The notes under the pieces: generated by a model
Told to the model about the DNA's origin: nothing
The model's input: only the letters and a program-made list of their open reading frames with translations
The model's database searches: none
Position numbers and translations under genes: made by a program
NCBI GenBank assembly: GCA_030606585.1
Contig: JAUWGD010000004.1
Span: forward strand, 1 to 27,266
Reading direction: 5' to 3'
Length of the DNA stretch: 27,266 nucleotides
Source: Dehalococcoidales bacterium
GTDB taxonomy: Bacteria > Chloroflexota > Dehalococcoidia > Dehalococcoidales > RBG-16-60-22
Shown here: positions 17,832-24,903 of the stretch, piece after piece
Numbering within the stretch: position 1 is the first letter of the stretch
Layout of the letters: every line of letters begins with the position of its first letter

Positions 17832-18603
17832 GCAGCACCTCTTCTGTAACTAATCTATAGGCTTCAGCCCCATCGGATTTGGGGGCGTATGTCAGTATGG
17901 TCATCCCGGCTGCCGGGGCTTCCTTGAAACGGACGCTGACGGGGATGGTGGTATCGAACACTTTTATTCTATCGCCAAAAGCCCTCTTGGTTACTTCGAT
18001 GACTTCCCGACTGTGCAGTGTGCGGGTATTGGTCATGGTGAACAGTATCCCCAGAATTTCCAGGGACGGGTTGATTCTTTCCTGAACGCGGATGATGGTG
18101 GGCAATAGCAGGGCCAGCCCCTTCATCGCCAGGAAATCGGATTGCAGGGGTATGAGGACGCTATCGGCGGCGGAAAGGGCGTTGACGTTCAGGAGCCCCA
18201 GACTGGGCAGGCAGTCCACCAGGATATAGTCATACTCCTTGCGTACCGGCTGGAGCATTTCCTTCAACACTAATTCGCGGGTTAAAACGTTCACCAGGTC
18301 GAGCTGCGCCTGTGACAACTCGATGTTCGCCGGAACGAGGTCGATGTTGGGGTTACCTGTCTTTAAAGTAACGTCACGAATAGATATACGGCCGTTATTT
18401 TTAATGATACTCGTCAGGACATCGTAGCACGTCAGGCTCAGGTTGTCCGGATTGACACCCAGGCTGACGGTCAGGCTGGCTTGCGAGTCCCAGTCCACCA
18501 GGAGCACACGCTTGTTGTGCTCGCTTAGACCCTGGGCCAGGGCAGCGGCCGTGGTCGTTTTGCCGACGCCGCCTTTCTGGTTGGTAATGCAGATAACAGT
18601 CAT
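17818..18603 (-). CDS. ParA/Soj-family ATPase
   Basis: A deviant-Walker-A ATPase of 261 residues. The chain begins MTVICITNQKGGVGKTT with Walker A KGGVGKT at 10-16, then LLVDWDSQASLTVSLG (Walker A' Asp), and YILVDCLPSLGLLNVNAL (Walker B). Such proteins position chromosomes, plasmids or other cargo by ATP-driven binding to DNA. I take the ATG at 18603, with GGAG about 10 bases upstream. The frame extends 16 codons further, to 18651, but that part lies in an intergenic repeat and is unlike ParA. A small ribbon-helix-helix gene follows with overlap. A chromosomal or integrated-plasmid origin cannot be told apart here. Confidence 0.88.
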   Translation of the reverse strand: MTVICITNQKGGVGKTTTAAALAQGLSEHNKRVLLVDWDSQASLTVSLGVNPDNLSLTCYDVLTSIIKNNGRISIRDVTLKTGNPNIDLVPANIELSQAQLDLVNVLTRELVLKEMLQPVRKEYDYILVDCLPSLGLLNVNALSAADSVLIPLQSDFLAMKGLALLLPTIIRVQERINPSLEILGILFTMTNTRTLHSREVIEVTKRAFGDRIKVFDTTIPVSVRFKEAPAAGMTILTYAPKSDGAEAYRLVTEEVLHEKS

Positions 18604-18628
18604 AGCTTGAATGCTCCGGTTAATTATA

Positions 18629-18667
18629 GCGCAATTGCGTAACTGCGTCAATGCTCGATTGCGCAGA
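18629..18667 (+). repeat. tandem 8-mer intergenic repeat, degenerate longer copy
   Basis: It reads AGCGCAAT-TGCGTAAC-TGCGTCAAT followed by GCTCGAT-TGCGCAG, four or five degenerate units just upstream of parA. It belongs to the family described at 8892. Confidence 0.6.
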
Positions 18668-18690
18668 TTTTATTTCCTTTTTTGTTGTTA

Positions 18691-18736
18691 CACTATCTTT
18701 CCCTTACCCCAGGCGGGAAAAGTAAATAATATAGTG
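18691..18736. other. imperfect hairpin in the parA / DUF2089 gap
   Basis: Outer arms CACTAT (18691-18696) and ATAGTG (18731-18736) and inner arms TTTCCC (18698-18703) and GGGAAA (18715-18720) are nested. The rest of 18604-18923 is AT-rich and non-coding: the 8-mer repeat, this hairpin and the promoter at 18820 are all I can see. Confidence 0.35.
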
Positions 18737-18819
18737 GGCCGGGGATGAGGGTCAAAAGGGGTAAAACTTAATAATATTAATATTTGTGGCAATATTTATA
18801 AAAATAATTGAAAAATGTA

Positions 18820-18848
18820 TTGACAAAGTTAATGTATAACATTATAAT
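18820..18848 (+). promoter_or_regulatory. perfect consensus promoter of the DUF2089 operon
   Basis: TTGACA (18820-18825), exactly 17 bases, TATAAT (18843-18848). Transcription should start near 18855, giving a 5' leader of about 70 bases. Confidence 0.85.
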
Positions 18849-18856
18849 ATATTAAG

Positions 18857-18880
18857 AAAATTAAGTTGAAGGTTAATTTT
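18857..18880 (+). promoter_or_regulatory. inverted repeat at the start of the DUF2089 leader
   Basis: AAAATTAA (18857-18864) and TTAATTTT (18873-18880) are perfect arms 8 bases apart, just past the predicted transcription start. It may be an operator or a leader hairpin. Confidence 0.45.
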
Positions 18881-18923
18881 ATTAATTTGTTTCGGAGAAA
18901 TAACTCAGGGAAGGTGAATCGGA

Positions 18924-19232
18924 ATGGCTAAAGAGTGGCATGAATTAACGAAAATGACGCAGGGTAAGCCGGTAACGGTAGAGCGTGTGCGGCTGGTTGA
19001 CAGCGATATAGCTATCGAAGGTAACTTTACGCTGCCGCCTTTGGCGAATCTCTCCGGCGAGGACCAGGTCTTCGTGATGGCTTTCGTTCGCTGTCACGGC
19101 TCTATCAAGGACATGGAAGAGATGTTCGGCATCAGCTATCCCACCGTGAAAAACCGTATTAACCGCGTCGCCAAACAGCTTGAGTTCGTCGAGATAGTCG
19201 CTATTTCTGCCCAGGAGGAAGCAATCAGCTAG
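18924..19232 (+). CDS. DUF2089-like regulator, ends at an in-frame TAG before a SHOCT-like tail
   Basis: A 102-residue protein. Residues 30-85 match DUF2089: IEGNFTLPPLANLSGEDQVF, then FVRCHGSIKDMEEMFGISYP and TVKNRINRV, a helix-turn-helix-like element. The usual N-terminal zinc ribbon (two CPxCG-like pairs) has no cysteines here. After the TAG at 19230-19232 the same frame runs on for 17 codons, LEHGDITAEEAIRRLSK, then TGA at 19284, which overlaps the ATG of the next gene (ATGA). That tail looks like the SHOCT-like C-terminus of DUF2089 proteins. The ATG at 18924 has GGAAGGTG before it. It is first in a three-gene operon. Probably a transcription regulator of that operon (inference). Confidence 0.75.
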   Translation: MAKEWHELTKMTQGKPVTVERVRLVDSDIAIEGNFTLPPLANLSGEDQVFVMAFVRCHGSIKDMEEMFGISYPTVKNRINRVAKQLEFVEIVAISAQEEAIS

Positions 19233-19282
19233 CTTGAGCATGGCGATATAACCGCCGAGGAAGCGATAAGGAGGCTATCGAA

Positions 19283-19561
19283 ATGAACAGGCCACCCATG
19301 TTGATGCACGTGAGAGTTCGAAATGAGAGTACGAACTTCGGGTTGTGGCTGCCACTATTCCTGCTAATACCCCTGGCGCTGGTGGTCCTCATCATACTAT
19401 CGCCGTTAATACTCATCGCCGTAATCGTCCTCTGGCCGAGCGGCTGGGGAAAGCTGGCAATACTGGCGTTGTGGGCCGCTATCGTTTCGTTCTGTTCGCT
19501 GCGCGGCCTGAAAGTCGATGTTCAGGGCCGTAATGAAAGGGTGTATATTTCCGTCGTATAG
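19283..19561 (+). CDS. small integral membrane protein
   Basis: A 92-residue protein with a soluble N-terminus, a long hydrophobic stretch (about 21-52, possibly two short passes) and a second one (about 55-72, LAILALWAAIVSFCSL), ending in a polar beta-like tail (KVDVQGRNERVYISVV). The tail could sit on the membrane face. AAGGAGG stands 8 bases before the ATG, inside the read-on frame of the preceding DUF2089 gene. I know no named family. Its place between a DUF2089 regulator and a SHOCT-like protein suggests an envelope-linked sensing or stress operon of the YvlB/LiaX kind, which is inference. Confidence 0.75.
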   Translation: MNRPPMLMHVRVRNESTNFGLWLPLFLLIPLALVVLIILSPLILIAVIVLWPSGWGKLAILALWAAIVSFCSLRGLKVDVQGRNERVYISVV

Positions 19562-19584
19562 ACGGTGTAAAGGAGGATACTGCA

Positions 19585-20025
19585 ATGACTGAGAATAAGA
19601 AAAAAATACTGGAGATGTTAGCCGAGAACAAGATAAGCATTGATGACGCTTATCGCCTGCTCAACGTGATTGACGCCGACGAAGGCGGGCAGGCAAGTAC
19701 CCCGAAACCCGAATCGGAGGTTAAAGCCAAGCCCAAGTACCTGCGGGTTAATGTCATGCCTGACCCGGATGCTGAAGGTGGTTCCGGCGACCGCGTAAAT
19801 GTCCGCGTGCCAATGTCGCTGATACGCGCCGGTATCAAGCTGACCTCCCTGATACCCCCCGAGGCCATGGATAAGGTGAACGGGGCCTTGAGAGATAAGG
19901 GTATTAACTTCGATGTGCGCAGCGTTAAAACAGAGGATATCGAGGAGCTCATCGAGGCTCTGGGTGAACTGGAGGTGGATGTGATGAGTGGCCGGGGTGA
20001 GAAGGTCAAGGTATTTGTCGAATAA
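19585..20025 (+). CDS. SHOCT-like domain protein (YvlB/LiaX N-terminus type)
   Basis: A 146-residue protein. Residues 5-28 (KKKILEMLAENKISIDDAYR, LL) form the short SHOCT-like helical hairpin with the pattern L-x-x-G/N-x-I-x-x-x-x-A-x-x-L-L. A charged linker follows, then a beta-rich segment (about 50-146, YLRVNVMPD, VNVRVPMSLIRAGIKL) ending in VDVMSGRGEKVKVFVE. Proteins of this build in Bacillota belong to cell-envelope stress operons. AAAGGAGG precedes the ATG by 8 bases and the gap to the membrane-protein gene is 23 bases, so it is the last gene of the operon. The function is not established. Confidence 0.7.
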   Translation: MTENKKKILEMLAENKISIDDAYRLLNVIDADEGGQASTPKPESEVKAKPKYLRVNVMPDPDAEGGSGDRVNVRVPMSLIRAGIKLTSLIPPEAMDKVNGALRDKGINFDVRSVKTEDIEELIEALGELEVDVMSGRGEKVKVFVE

Positions 20026-20048
20026 TCCCCAATGATATATCGTCTGGT

Positions 20049-20086
20049 GGCGCAACCGCGTTAATACCCGGCAGCGTAGTTGCGCC
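20049..20086. terminator. inverted repeat between convergent genes, possible terminator
   Basis: GGCGCAAC (20049-20056) and GTTGCGCC (20079-20086) are perfect arms around a 22-base loop. They lie between the ends of the SHOCT-like gene and AOR-1. No T tract follows on either strand, so termination by this hairpin is uncertain. It may be a relic of the TGCGCAAT repeat family. Confidence 0.3.
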
Positions 20087-20111
20087 GCCCTGACGAGCCG
20101 TTATCTATCAT

Positions 20112-22037
20112 TTACTTTAGAAGTCCCCGCCCCGCTAAATCGGCGGCGACATCGCTGAGCTGGAGGTCTTCCAGTTTGGCTCTGGTCGGCAGGCCGGTTT
20201 CAATGTCCCAGCCGCGATACCCGTAATACTCGCTCTTCATATTCTCGAATTCTTCTCTATCGATTACCGCCCCTATTTTGGATATTATCTCGCCGTCCTT
20301 GCCCGGCGCCAGGCATTCGGCGTCGAAGAAGAGCTCGCCCTGTTGCAGGGGGTTGGTGTAGAAATGTTCCAGCAGCCGGTCGCCTTCGCGTCCCGGCCAT
20401 CCCTGGCGGAGCAGTACGGCTCTTTGCAGGTTAAAGTTTCTTTCACCCATCCTGTAGAGTTCCGCCTCGTCAATCTCTTTTCCCGTAATCGCCGAGTATA
20501 TTTCAGCTTCCGTAACGGGCGGGGGGCCGTCTCCTATGTAGCGGAAGGGCAGGGACATCGTCCACCGGAGGTCGCAGACGACAAGGCTTTCCTTGGCGAA
20601 AACGCGGTCCTGGAGTTTCCTGGCCGCCAGCGCCTTCCCTTCGTACGTGGAGAAATCCGCCGCGATGGCGTTCCCCCAAATTATCTCAGCCACCTTGCGG
20701 AAGTTTTCGATGGTGAACATCTCGCCCGTCTTGTTTTCCCCCATGCCGACCCACATCATCAGCATATTACAGACTTCATGGAGCTGCTGTATCGAACGTC
20801 TCGGCTCGGTGGCGTAGATAAGACCCGTCGTTATAAACAATCTCGGGTCGTAGTCCCTCTTCTCGCCCCCTCGGGTAGCGATAAACGTGCTCAGCATTTC
20901 CCTGGCTTTCGGCCCGAGCGACTCCGCGGCGGGTATCAGGCCCTTTGAAAAAATATCGCCGAAGCCCTCTTTAAAAGTAATTTTCCTGGTGAGTTCTTCG
21001 ATATACTCGGGGCTGCCGACCTTTGACAGCGGGATACCCGTATCCTTTTCGCTGATAAGTCCTTCCCGATAGCAGGCGTCAAGCCATTCAATCATGCCTT
21101 GCATTACGGCGGTATCGAGTCCGTAGCCGTCGCAGAGCCTCGTGGCCTGGAGGCGCGCCCCGTCCGGCTGGCCGAGATATCTAATAACCATATCACCGTA
21201 AACGTCAGACGCCTGGCACAGTGATTTATAAAGCCGGCCGTCTTCACCGTCATATATCTGGCGGGAGCAGCCGATTCCACAACCGTAACACGCATGGTCG
21301 CGGGTGAGTCCCGGGACCGCCCACAGCGAAGGCATGGGCACACTGGGCTTCGTGGCCGCAATACGGTCTACCAGCTGCCGTACCCTGTCGGGGTCGGCGG
21401 CCACCGGTCTCTTATCGCCGGAGGCGACGACGATGGCTTTAAGATTTTTCGAACCCATTACCGCGCCGAGACCGCCGGAGCCGGAGGCGCCCCCTTCCGC
21501 CAGCATGATGGCAAAGGGTATCAGGTTCTCTGCGGCGGGACCGATGGTCAGGACGCTTACGTTTTTACCCAGTTCCGCTTTCAGGCTATCGCTCGTATCG
21601 AAGGTGGTCTGCCCCCAGAGGTGTGAAGCGTCCCGTATTTCGACTTTTCCGTCATGAATGTAAATATAGACGGGTTTATCCGCCTTACCCTGCACCGCCA
21701 GGGCATCATAGCCGGCGTATTTGAGCCAGGCCCCCCACCTCTCCCCCAGATTGCAGTAGGAGAACGTTTCGGGGTCGCCCAGGGGCGATTTTCCGAAAAT
21801 TTTCCAGCGGAAACCGGCAAACCCGGGAAACCCGGTAAAGGGACCGTTGGCGCAGATAAAGCAGTTCTCCGGGTCGAGGGCTTTTACCTGCGGCGGGACC
21901 ATCTCCCAGTAGAGTCTGGCCCCGATGCCGTGTCCCCCGATGAATCTATCCGTATAGTTTTTACTGGGCTGTTTTTCTACTTTTTGGTTTGATAAATCTA
22001 CCTTTAAAATCTCTCCGGCGTATCCGAATTCAGTCAT
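20112..22037 (-). CDS. tungsten-type aldehyde:ferredoxin oxidoreductase family protein (AOR-1)
   Basis: AOR family enzymes oxidise aldehydes to carboxylates (or run in reverse) with a tungsto-bispterin and a [4Fe-4S] cluster, passing electrons to ferredoxin in the cytosol. The N-terminal domain starts GYAGEILKVDLSNQ and holds FIGGHGIGARLYWE and LGAVMGSKNLKAIVV (189-203), which bind pterin. The cluster ligands are C250-x2-C253-x3-C257 (CYGCGIGC) and C488 (VVCDLRW). Its 641 residues are near the family norm. It lies 26 bases after AOR-2, in the same transcript. The two are clearly different proteins, so substrates probably differ. No molybdopterin synthesis gene is in the window. The family is firm; the substrate is unknown. 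Confidence 0.92.
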   Translation of the reverse strand: MTEFGYAGEILKVDLSNQKVEKQPSKNYTDRFIGGHGIGARLYWEMVPPQVKALDPENCFICANGPFTGFPGFAGFRWKIFGKSPLGDPETFSYCNLGERWGAWLKYAGYDALAVQGKADKPVYIYIHDGKVEIRDASHLWGQTTFDTSDSLKAELGKNVSVLTIGPAAENLIPFAIMLAEGGASGSGGLGAVMGSKNLKAIVVASGDKRPVAADPDRVRQLVDRIAATKPSVPMPSLWAVPGLTRDHACYGCGIGCSRQIYDGEDGRLYKSLCQASDVYGDMVIRYLGQPDGARLQATRLCDGYGLDTAVMQGMIEWLDACYREGLISEKDTGIPLSKVGSPEYIEELTRKITFKEGFGDIFSKGLIPAAESLGPKAREMLSTFIATRGGEKRDYDPRLFITTGLIYATEPRRSIQQLHEVCNMLMMWVGMGENKTGEMFTIENFRKVAEIIWGNAIAADFSTYEGKALAARKLQDRVFAKESLVVCDLRWTMSLPFRYIGDGPPPVTEAEIYSAITGKEIDEAELYRMGERNFNLQRAVLLRQGWPGREGDRLLEHFYTNPLQQGELFFDAECLAPGKDGEIISKIGAVIDREEFENMKSEYYGYRGWDIETGLPTRAKLEDLQLSDVAADLAGRGLLK

Positions 22038-22063
22038 TTATCAAGTTCCCCCTGTCAGCTCGT

Positions 22064-23908
22064 TTATAAACCCAGTTCCTTGAGCTTGGCGGCGGTCGGC
22101 GCGCCGTCTTTGTCCCAGCCGCGTTCCAAATAATATTCATCAAGCATTTCATCGAGGTCTTTCTGGCTGATGAGCTGCCCCTTGGAAGCCCCCGCCTTGA
22201 TGGGCTCGGTCATGAGTCGCTTGGGGAAGGTGTCGTCCTTGCGGGTGAAACCCGCCCCGATATTGAACAGTCGGGCGACATTATTCAGTCTTTCCCCTAT
22301 TTGCTGGATTTCCTCGGCGGCGAAACTCGTGCCGCTGGCGGCATTAACGAGGTCGGCGGTGTTCTGGCAGGCGATATCGGGTAAGGCCATGTCGAGGAGG
22401 AAGGCGCACATCGTGGCGCAGTCGCAGGTGACGGAGCGGACGTCCTGGTTCCACTTGGTCAGCCGCCCCTTGCCTTTGGTGGCCATTCTATCCACCTTTT
22501 CGGGGATGGGTACATCGAAAATTTCCTGGTAGGCATAGCCCCGGTTATGGTCGGCGCCGGTATAGGAAGTGGCGTAGTTCAGACCGTGTGCCTTGGCGCC
22601 CCTTACATCGTAGGCGGGCATCTCCAGACCTTTTACCTGCATGGCGTAGTCGCCGGTGCCCTTGCCTATTTTCTCGGCGGCCTTTTTCGTGCCCTGCCCC
22701 AGCAGCGCGCCGAGTCCTTCCTGGTAGGCTATCTTCCGCAGCATCTCCATCATGGCGGCATGGTTGCCGAATTTAAGGTCGATGTCGTCGGTATCCTTTT
22801 TAGTAAGAATGCCCTTTTCGTAGAGTTCCATGGCCCAGCCGATGGCGACACCCGCCGAGATAGTGTCGATGCCGTACTCGTCGCAGATTCGGTCGGCGGC
22901 GATGACGGCGGGCAGGTAGTCCACCCCTACCGTGCTGCCCAGCGAATAGGTCGTTTCGAACTCGGGCCCCTCGCTGAGATAGCCGGCATAAGGCCCCGAC
23001 GTGACCAGCTTTACCTGGCTGCACCCCACCGGGCAGTCCTGGCAGTGGGAGCGGGTAATAATCATTTCGTCCTGGGCATCGCGGCCGAGCCCGGGTACCA
23101 TGTCAATTTCACCCGTGGCCGACCAGTTTTTAATGGAATAAATCCCCATTTCCGTCATGGCATCGACAATCATGGGCGTGCCCGCTTTAGCGAACTCAGG
23201 GTAAAGAATCGGGCTGTCTTTCATCGCCTTGTTCATGGCCTGACGGGCTTTCTTGAACTTATCGGCATCGGCGATGTCCGGCCTTTTATGACCGCGTAAG
23301 GCGATAGCCTTGAGGTTCTTGGAGCCCATCACCGCCCCCAGACCCTTTCTGCCTGCTGCCCGGCGCTCGTTGATGATGCAGGCCATGGGGACGACCTTCT
23401 CACCGGCGGGGCCGATGCAGGCAACCCGGTAGTTATGGTCGCCGAGCTCCTCCTTGATGAAGAGCTGGGTATCCGTGGTCATCATGCCGCTCAGTTTTTC
23501 GGCGCTCCTGAATTTAACCTCGCCGTCCTTGATGGCGATATAGGTGGGCTTCTCCGCTTTACCCTCGATAATAATCATGTCATAGCCGGTCCTTTTCATC
23601 TCGGCGGGGAATTGCCCTCCGGAGAGGGCCATGCCGACGGCGCCCGTCAGCGGCGACTTGGCCACCACGGCCATCCGGCTGGAGCAGCTGGCTCCCGTGG
23701 CCGTCAGGGGGCCGACCGCAAAGATGAGTTTGTTGGCTTTATCAAGGGGTGGGGTATCCGGCTTCACTTCGTCGTAGAGGCATTTTATAGCAAAACCGGC
23801 ACCTCCCAGGTAATTATTAGCCAGTTCCTCCGGGAGGGCTTCTTCCTTGGCCGACTGTTTACTTAAATCTATCCTCAGTATCTTGCCCGCGTAACCACCT
23901 TTATACAT
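22064..23908 (-). CDS. tungsten-type aldehyde:ferredoxin oxidoreductase family protein (AOR-2)
   Basis: A second AOR paralogue, 614 residues. It begins GYAGKILRIDLSKQ and shows NNYLGGAGFAIKCL, GPLTATGA, the pterin-binding LGAVMGSKNLKAIAL (190-204), and cluster ligands C289-x2-C292-x3-C296 (CQDCPVGC). The fourth ligand is probably C501 (TMCAF), though C495 and C497 lie close by. AAAGGAGG stands 7 bases before the ATG. It follows the 2-oxoacid oxidoreductase beta gene by 57 bases and precedes AOR-1 by 26. Together with that oxidoreductase it could move electrons between ferredoxin, 2-oxoacids and aldehydes/carboxylates (inference). The substrate is unknown. Confidence 0.93.
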   Translation of the reverse strand: MYKGGYAGKILRIDLSKQSAKEEALPEELANNYLGGAGFAIKCLYDEVKPDTPPLDKANKLIFAVGPLTATGASCSSRMAVVAKSPLTGAVGMALSGGQFPAEMKRTGYDMIIIEGKAEKPTYIAIKDGEVKFRSAEKLSGMMTTDTQLFIKEELGDHNYRVACIGPAGEKVVPMACIINERRAAGRKGLGAVMGSKNLKAIALRGHKRPDIADADKFKKARQAMNKAMKDSPILYPEFAKAGTPMIVDAMTEMGIYSIKNWSATGEIDMVPGLGRDAQDEMIITRSHCQDCPVGCSQVKLVTSGPYAGYLSEGPEFETTYSLGSTVGVDYLPAVIAADRICDEYGIDTISAGVAIGWAMELYEKGILTKKDTDDIDLKFGNHAAMMEMLRKIAYQEGLGALLGQGTKKAAEKIGKGTGDYAMQVKGLEMPAYDVRGAKAHGLNYATSYTGADHNRGYAYQEIFDVPIPEKVDRMATKGKGRLTKWNQDVRSVTCDCATMCAFLLDMALPDIACQNTADLVNAASGTSFAAEEIQQIGERLNNVARLFNIGAGFTRKDDTFPKRLMTEPIKAGASKGQLISQKDLDEMLDEYYLERGWDKDGAPTAAKLKELGL

Positions 23909-23965
23909 AAAATTGCCTCCTTTCCAGCCTTAAGTCCGTGAAAAATAACTCGAGCCAGTCTTCAT

Positions 23966-24895
23966 CTATTTACCGATGGCGCAAAGAGCCTTGATGAATG
24001 CATACCTTTCATCAACCATCTGTTGCAGCTTATCTATATCGGCCTCTTTTAAGTGAGCAAATTTGCGAATCGGCTTGGTAAACTCCTGGATAGGTCTGGG
24101 ATTAGCCGTTTCCTGGGTGAGGCGGAACTTGCCATTCTCAGCTTCCCACAGCGGGAAGTAGTTGGTTCTGACAGCCGTCCGGCATACTTGAATCGATGAA
24201 TTACTTTCTATTCGCCAGCCCATATTACAGGGGGCAAATACATGTATATAAACGAACCCTTCGTTTTTCTTTTCCTTTGCTTTGAGTAGTTTCTTGGCGA
24301 AGTCCTCAAGGTGACTCAGGGTGGCGGTAGCCACATAGGCGGCTCCGTGTAAGGACATAATGAGTGGCATGTTCTTGGCCGGTGTCGGCTTGCCTTTACC
24401 GATAATACCAGCCGGTGTCGTGCTGGTAGAAGCACCCAGAGGCGTGGTGCTGCTTCTCTGGTAGCCGGTGTTCATGTACCCTTCGTTGTCGTAGCATATG
24501 TAAATTATATGCTCGTTCCTTTCCGCGGCACCGCTGAGAGGCTGGAAGCCGACATCGGCAGCACAGCCATCGCCGGTGAAGCATACTACGGTGACATCTT
24601 TACCTATCCTGCGGAAATACCTGGAAATACCGGTGGCGCTGGAAGCGACTCCAGTCATCAGGCAGCTGTAGTAAGACAGGCGATGCCAGGCCCCCAGGTT
24701 CTGTCCGAAAAAAACGGGTGCCGAACAACCGGGGCAACCGACCAGCACAATATCATTTCCCAGAACCTTCGGCACAAACCTGGCGGCAAGTTCCAGTGTG
24801 CAGCCAGCACACCAGGCAACTCCTCCCACATACGGGTCCTCTTTTTCACTGAAATAGTCAAAAATCCTTGATTTTTTCTTCTCTTGCTGTGCCAT
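23966..24895 (-). CDS. porB: 2-oxoacid:ferredoxin oxidoreductase, beta subunit (PorB-like)
   Basis: The thiamine-diphosphate and proximal [4Fe-4S] cluster subunit of a pyruvate-type ferredoxin oxidoreductase, which decarboxylates a 2-oxoacid to acyl-CoA and reduces ferredoxin. It has 309 residues from the ATG at 24895. Cluster ligands: C29-x2-C32 (CAGC), C57 (CPGC) and C223 (APCNMGW). The ThDP/Mg motif is GDGCAADVGFQPLSG (108-122) with YDNEGYMNTGYQRS (135-148), very like PorB. A GTG at 24907 that overlaps the alpha stop (GTGA) is an alternative start; GAGG 6 bases before the ATG favours the latter. Whether pyruvate or another 2-oxoacid is used cannot be read. No gamma or delta gene is adjacent. 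Confidence 0.9.
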   Translation of the reverse strand: MAQQEKKKSRIFDYFSEKEDPYVGGVAWCAGCTLELAARFVPKVLGNDIVLVGCPGCSAPVFFGQNLGAWHRLSYYSCLMTGVASSATGISRYFRRIGKDVTVVCFTGDGCAADVGFQPLSGAAERNEHIIYICYDNEGYMNTGYQRSSTTPLGASTSTTPAGIIGKGKPTPAKNMPLIMSLHGAAYVATATLSHLEDFAKKLLKAKEKKNEGFVYIHVFAPCNMGWRIESNSSIQVCRTAVRTNYFPLWEAENGKFRLTQETANPRPIQEFTKPIRKFAHLKEADIDKLQQMVDERYAFIKALCAIGK

Positions 24896-24903
24896 TTTCT
24901 CCC

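Noticed and set aside
18604..18651. 16-residue N-terminal extension of ParA
   Set aside because: It lies in the 8-mer repeat and is unlike ParA N-termini; the ATG at 18603 has a good ribosome binding site and starts right at the P-loop strand.
19233..19286. Separate tiny gene after the TAG of the DUF2089 gene
   Set aside because: There is no start codon in the 17-codon stretch; it makes sense only as a continuation of the preceding frame.
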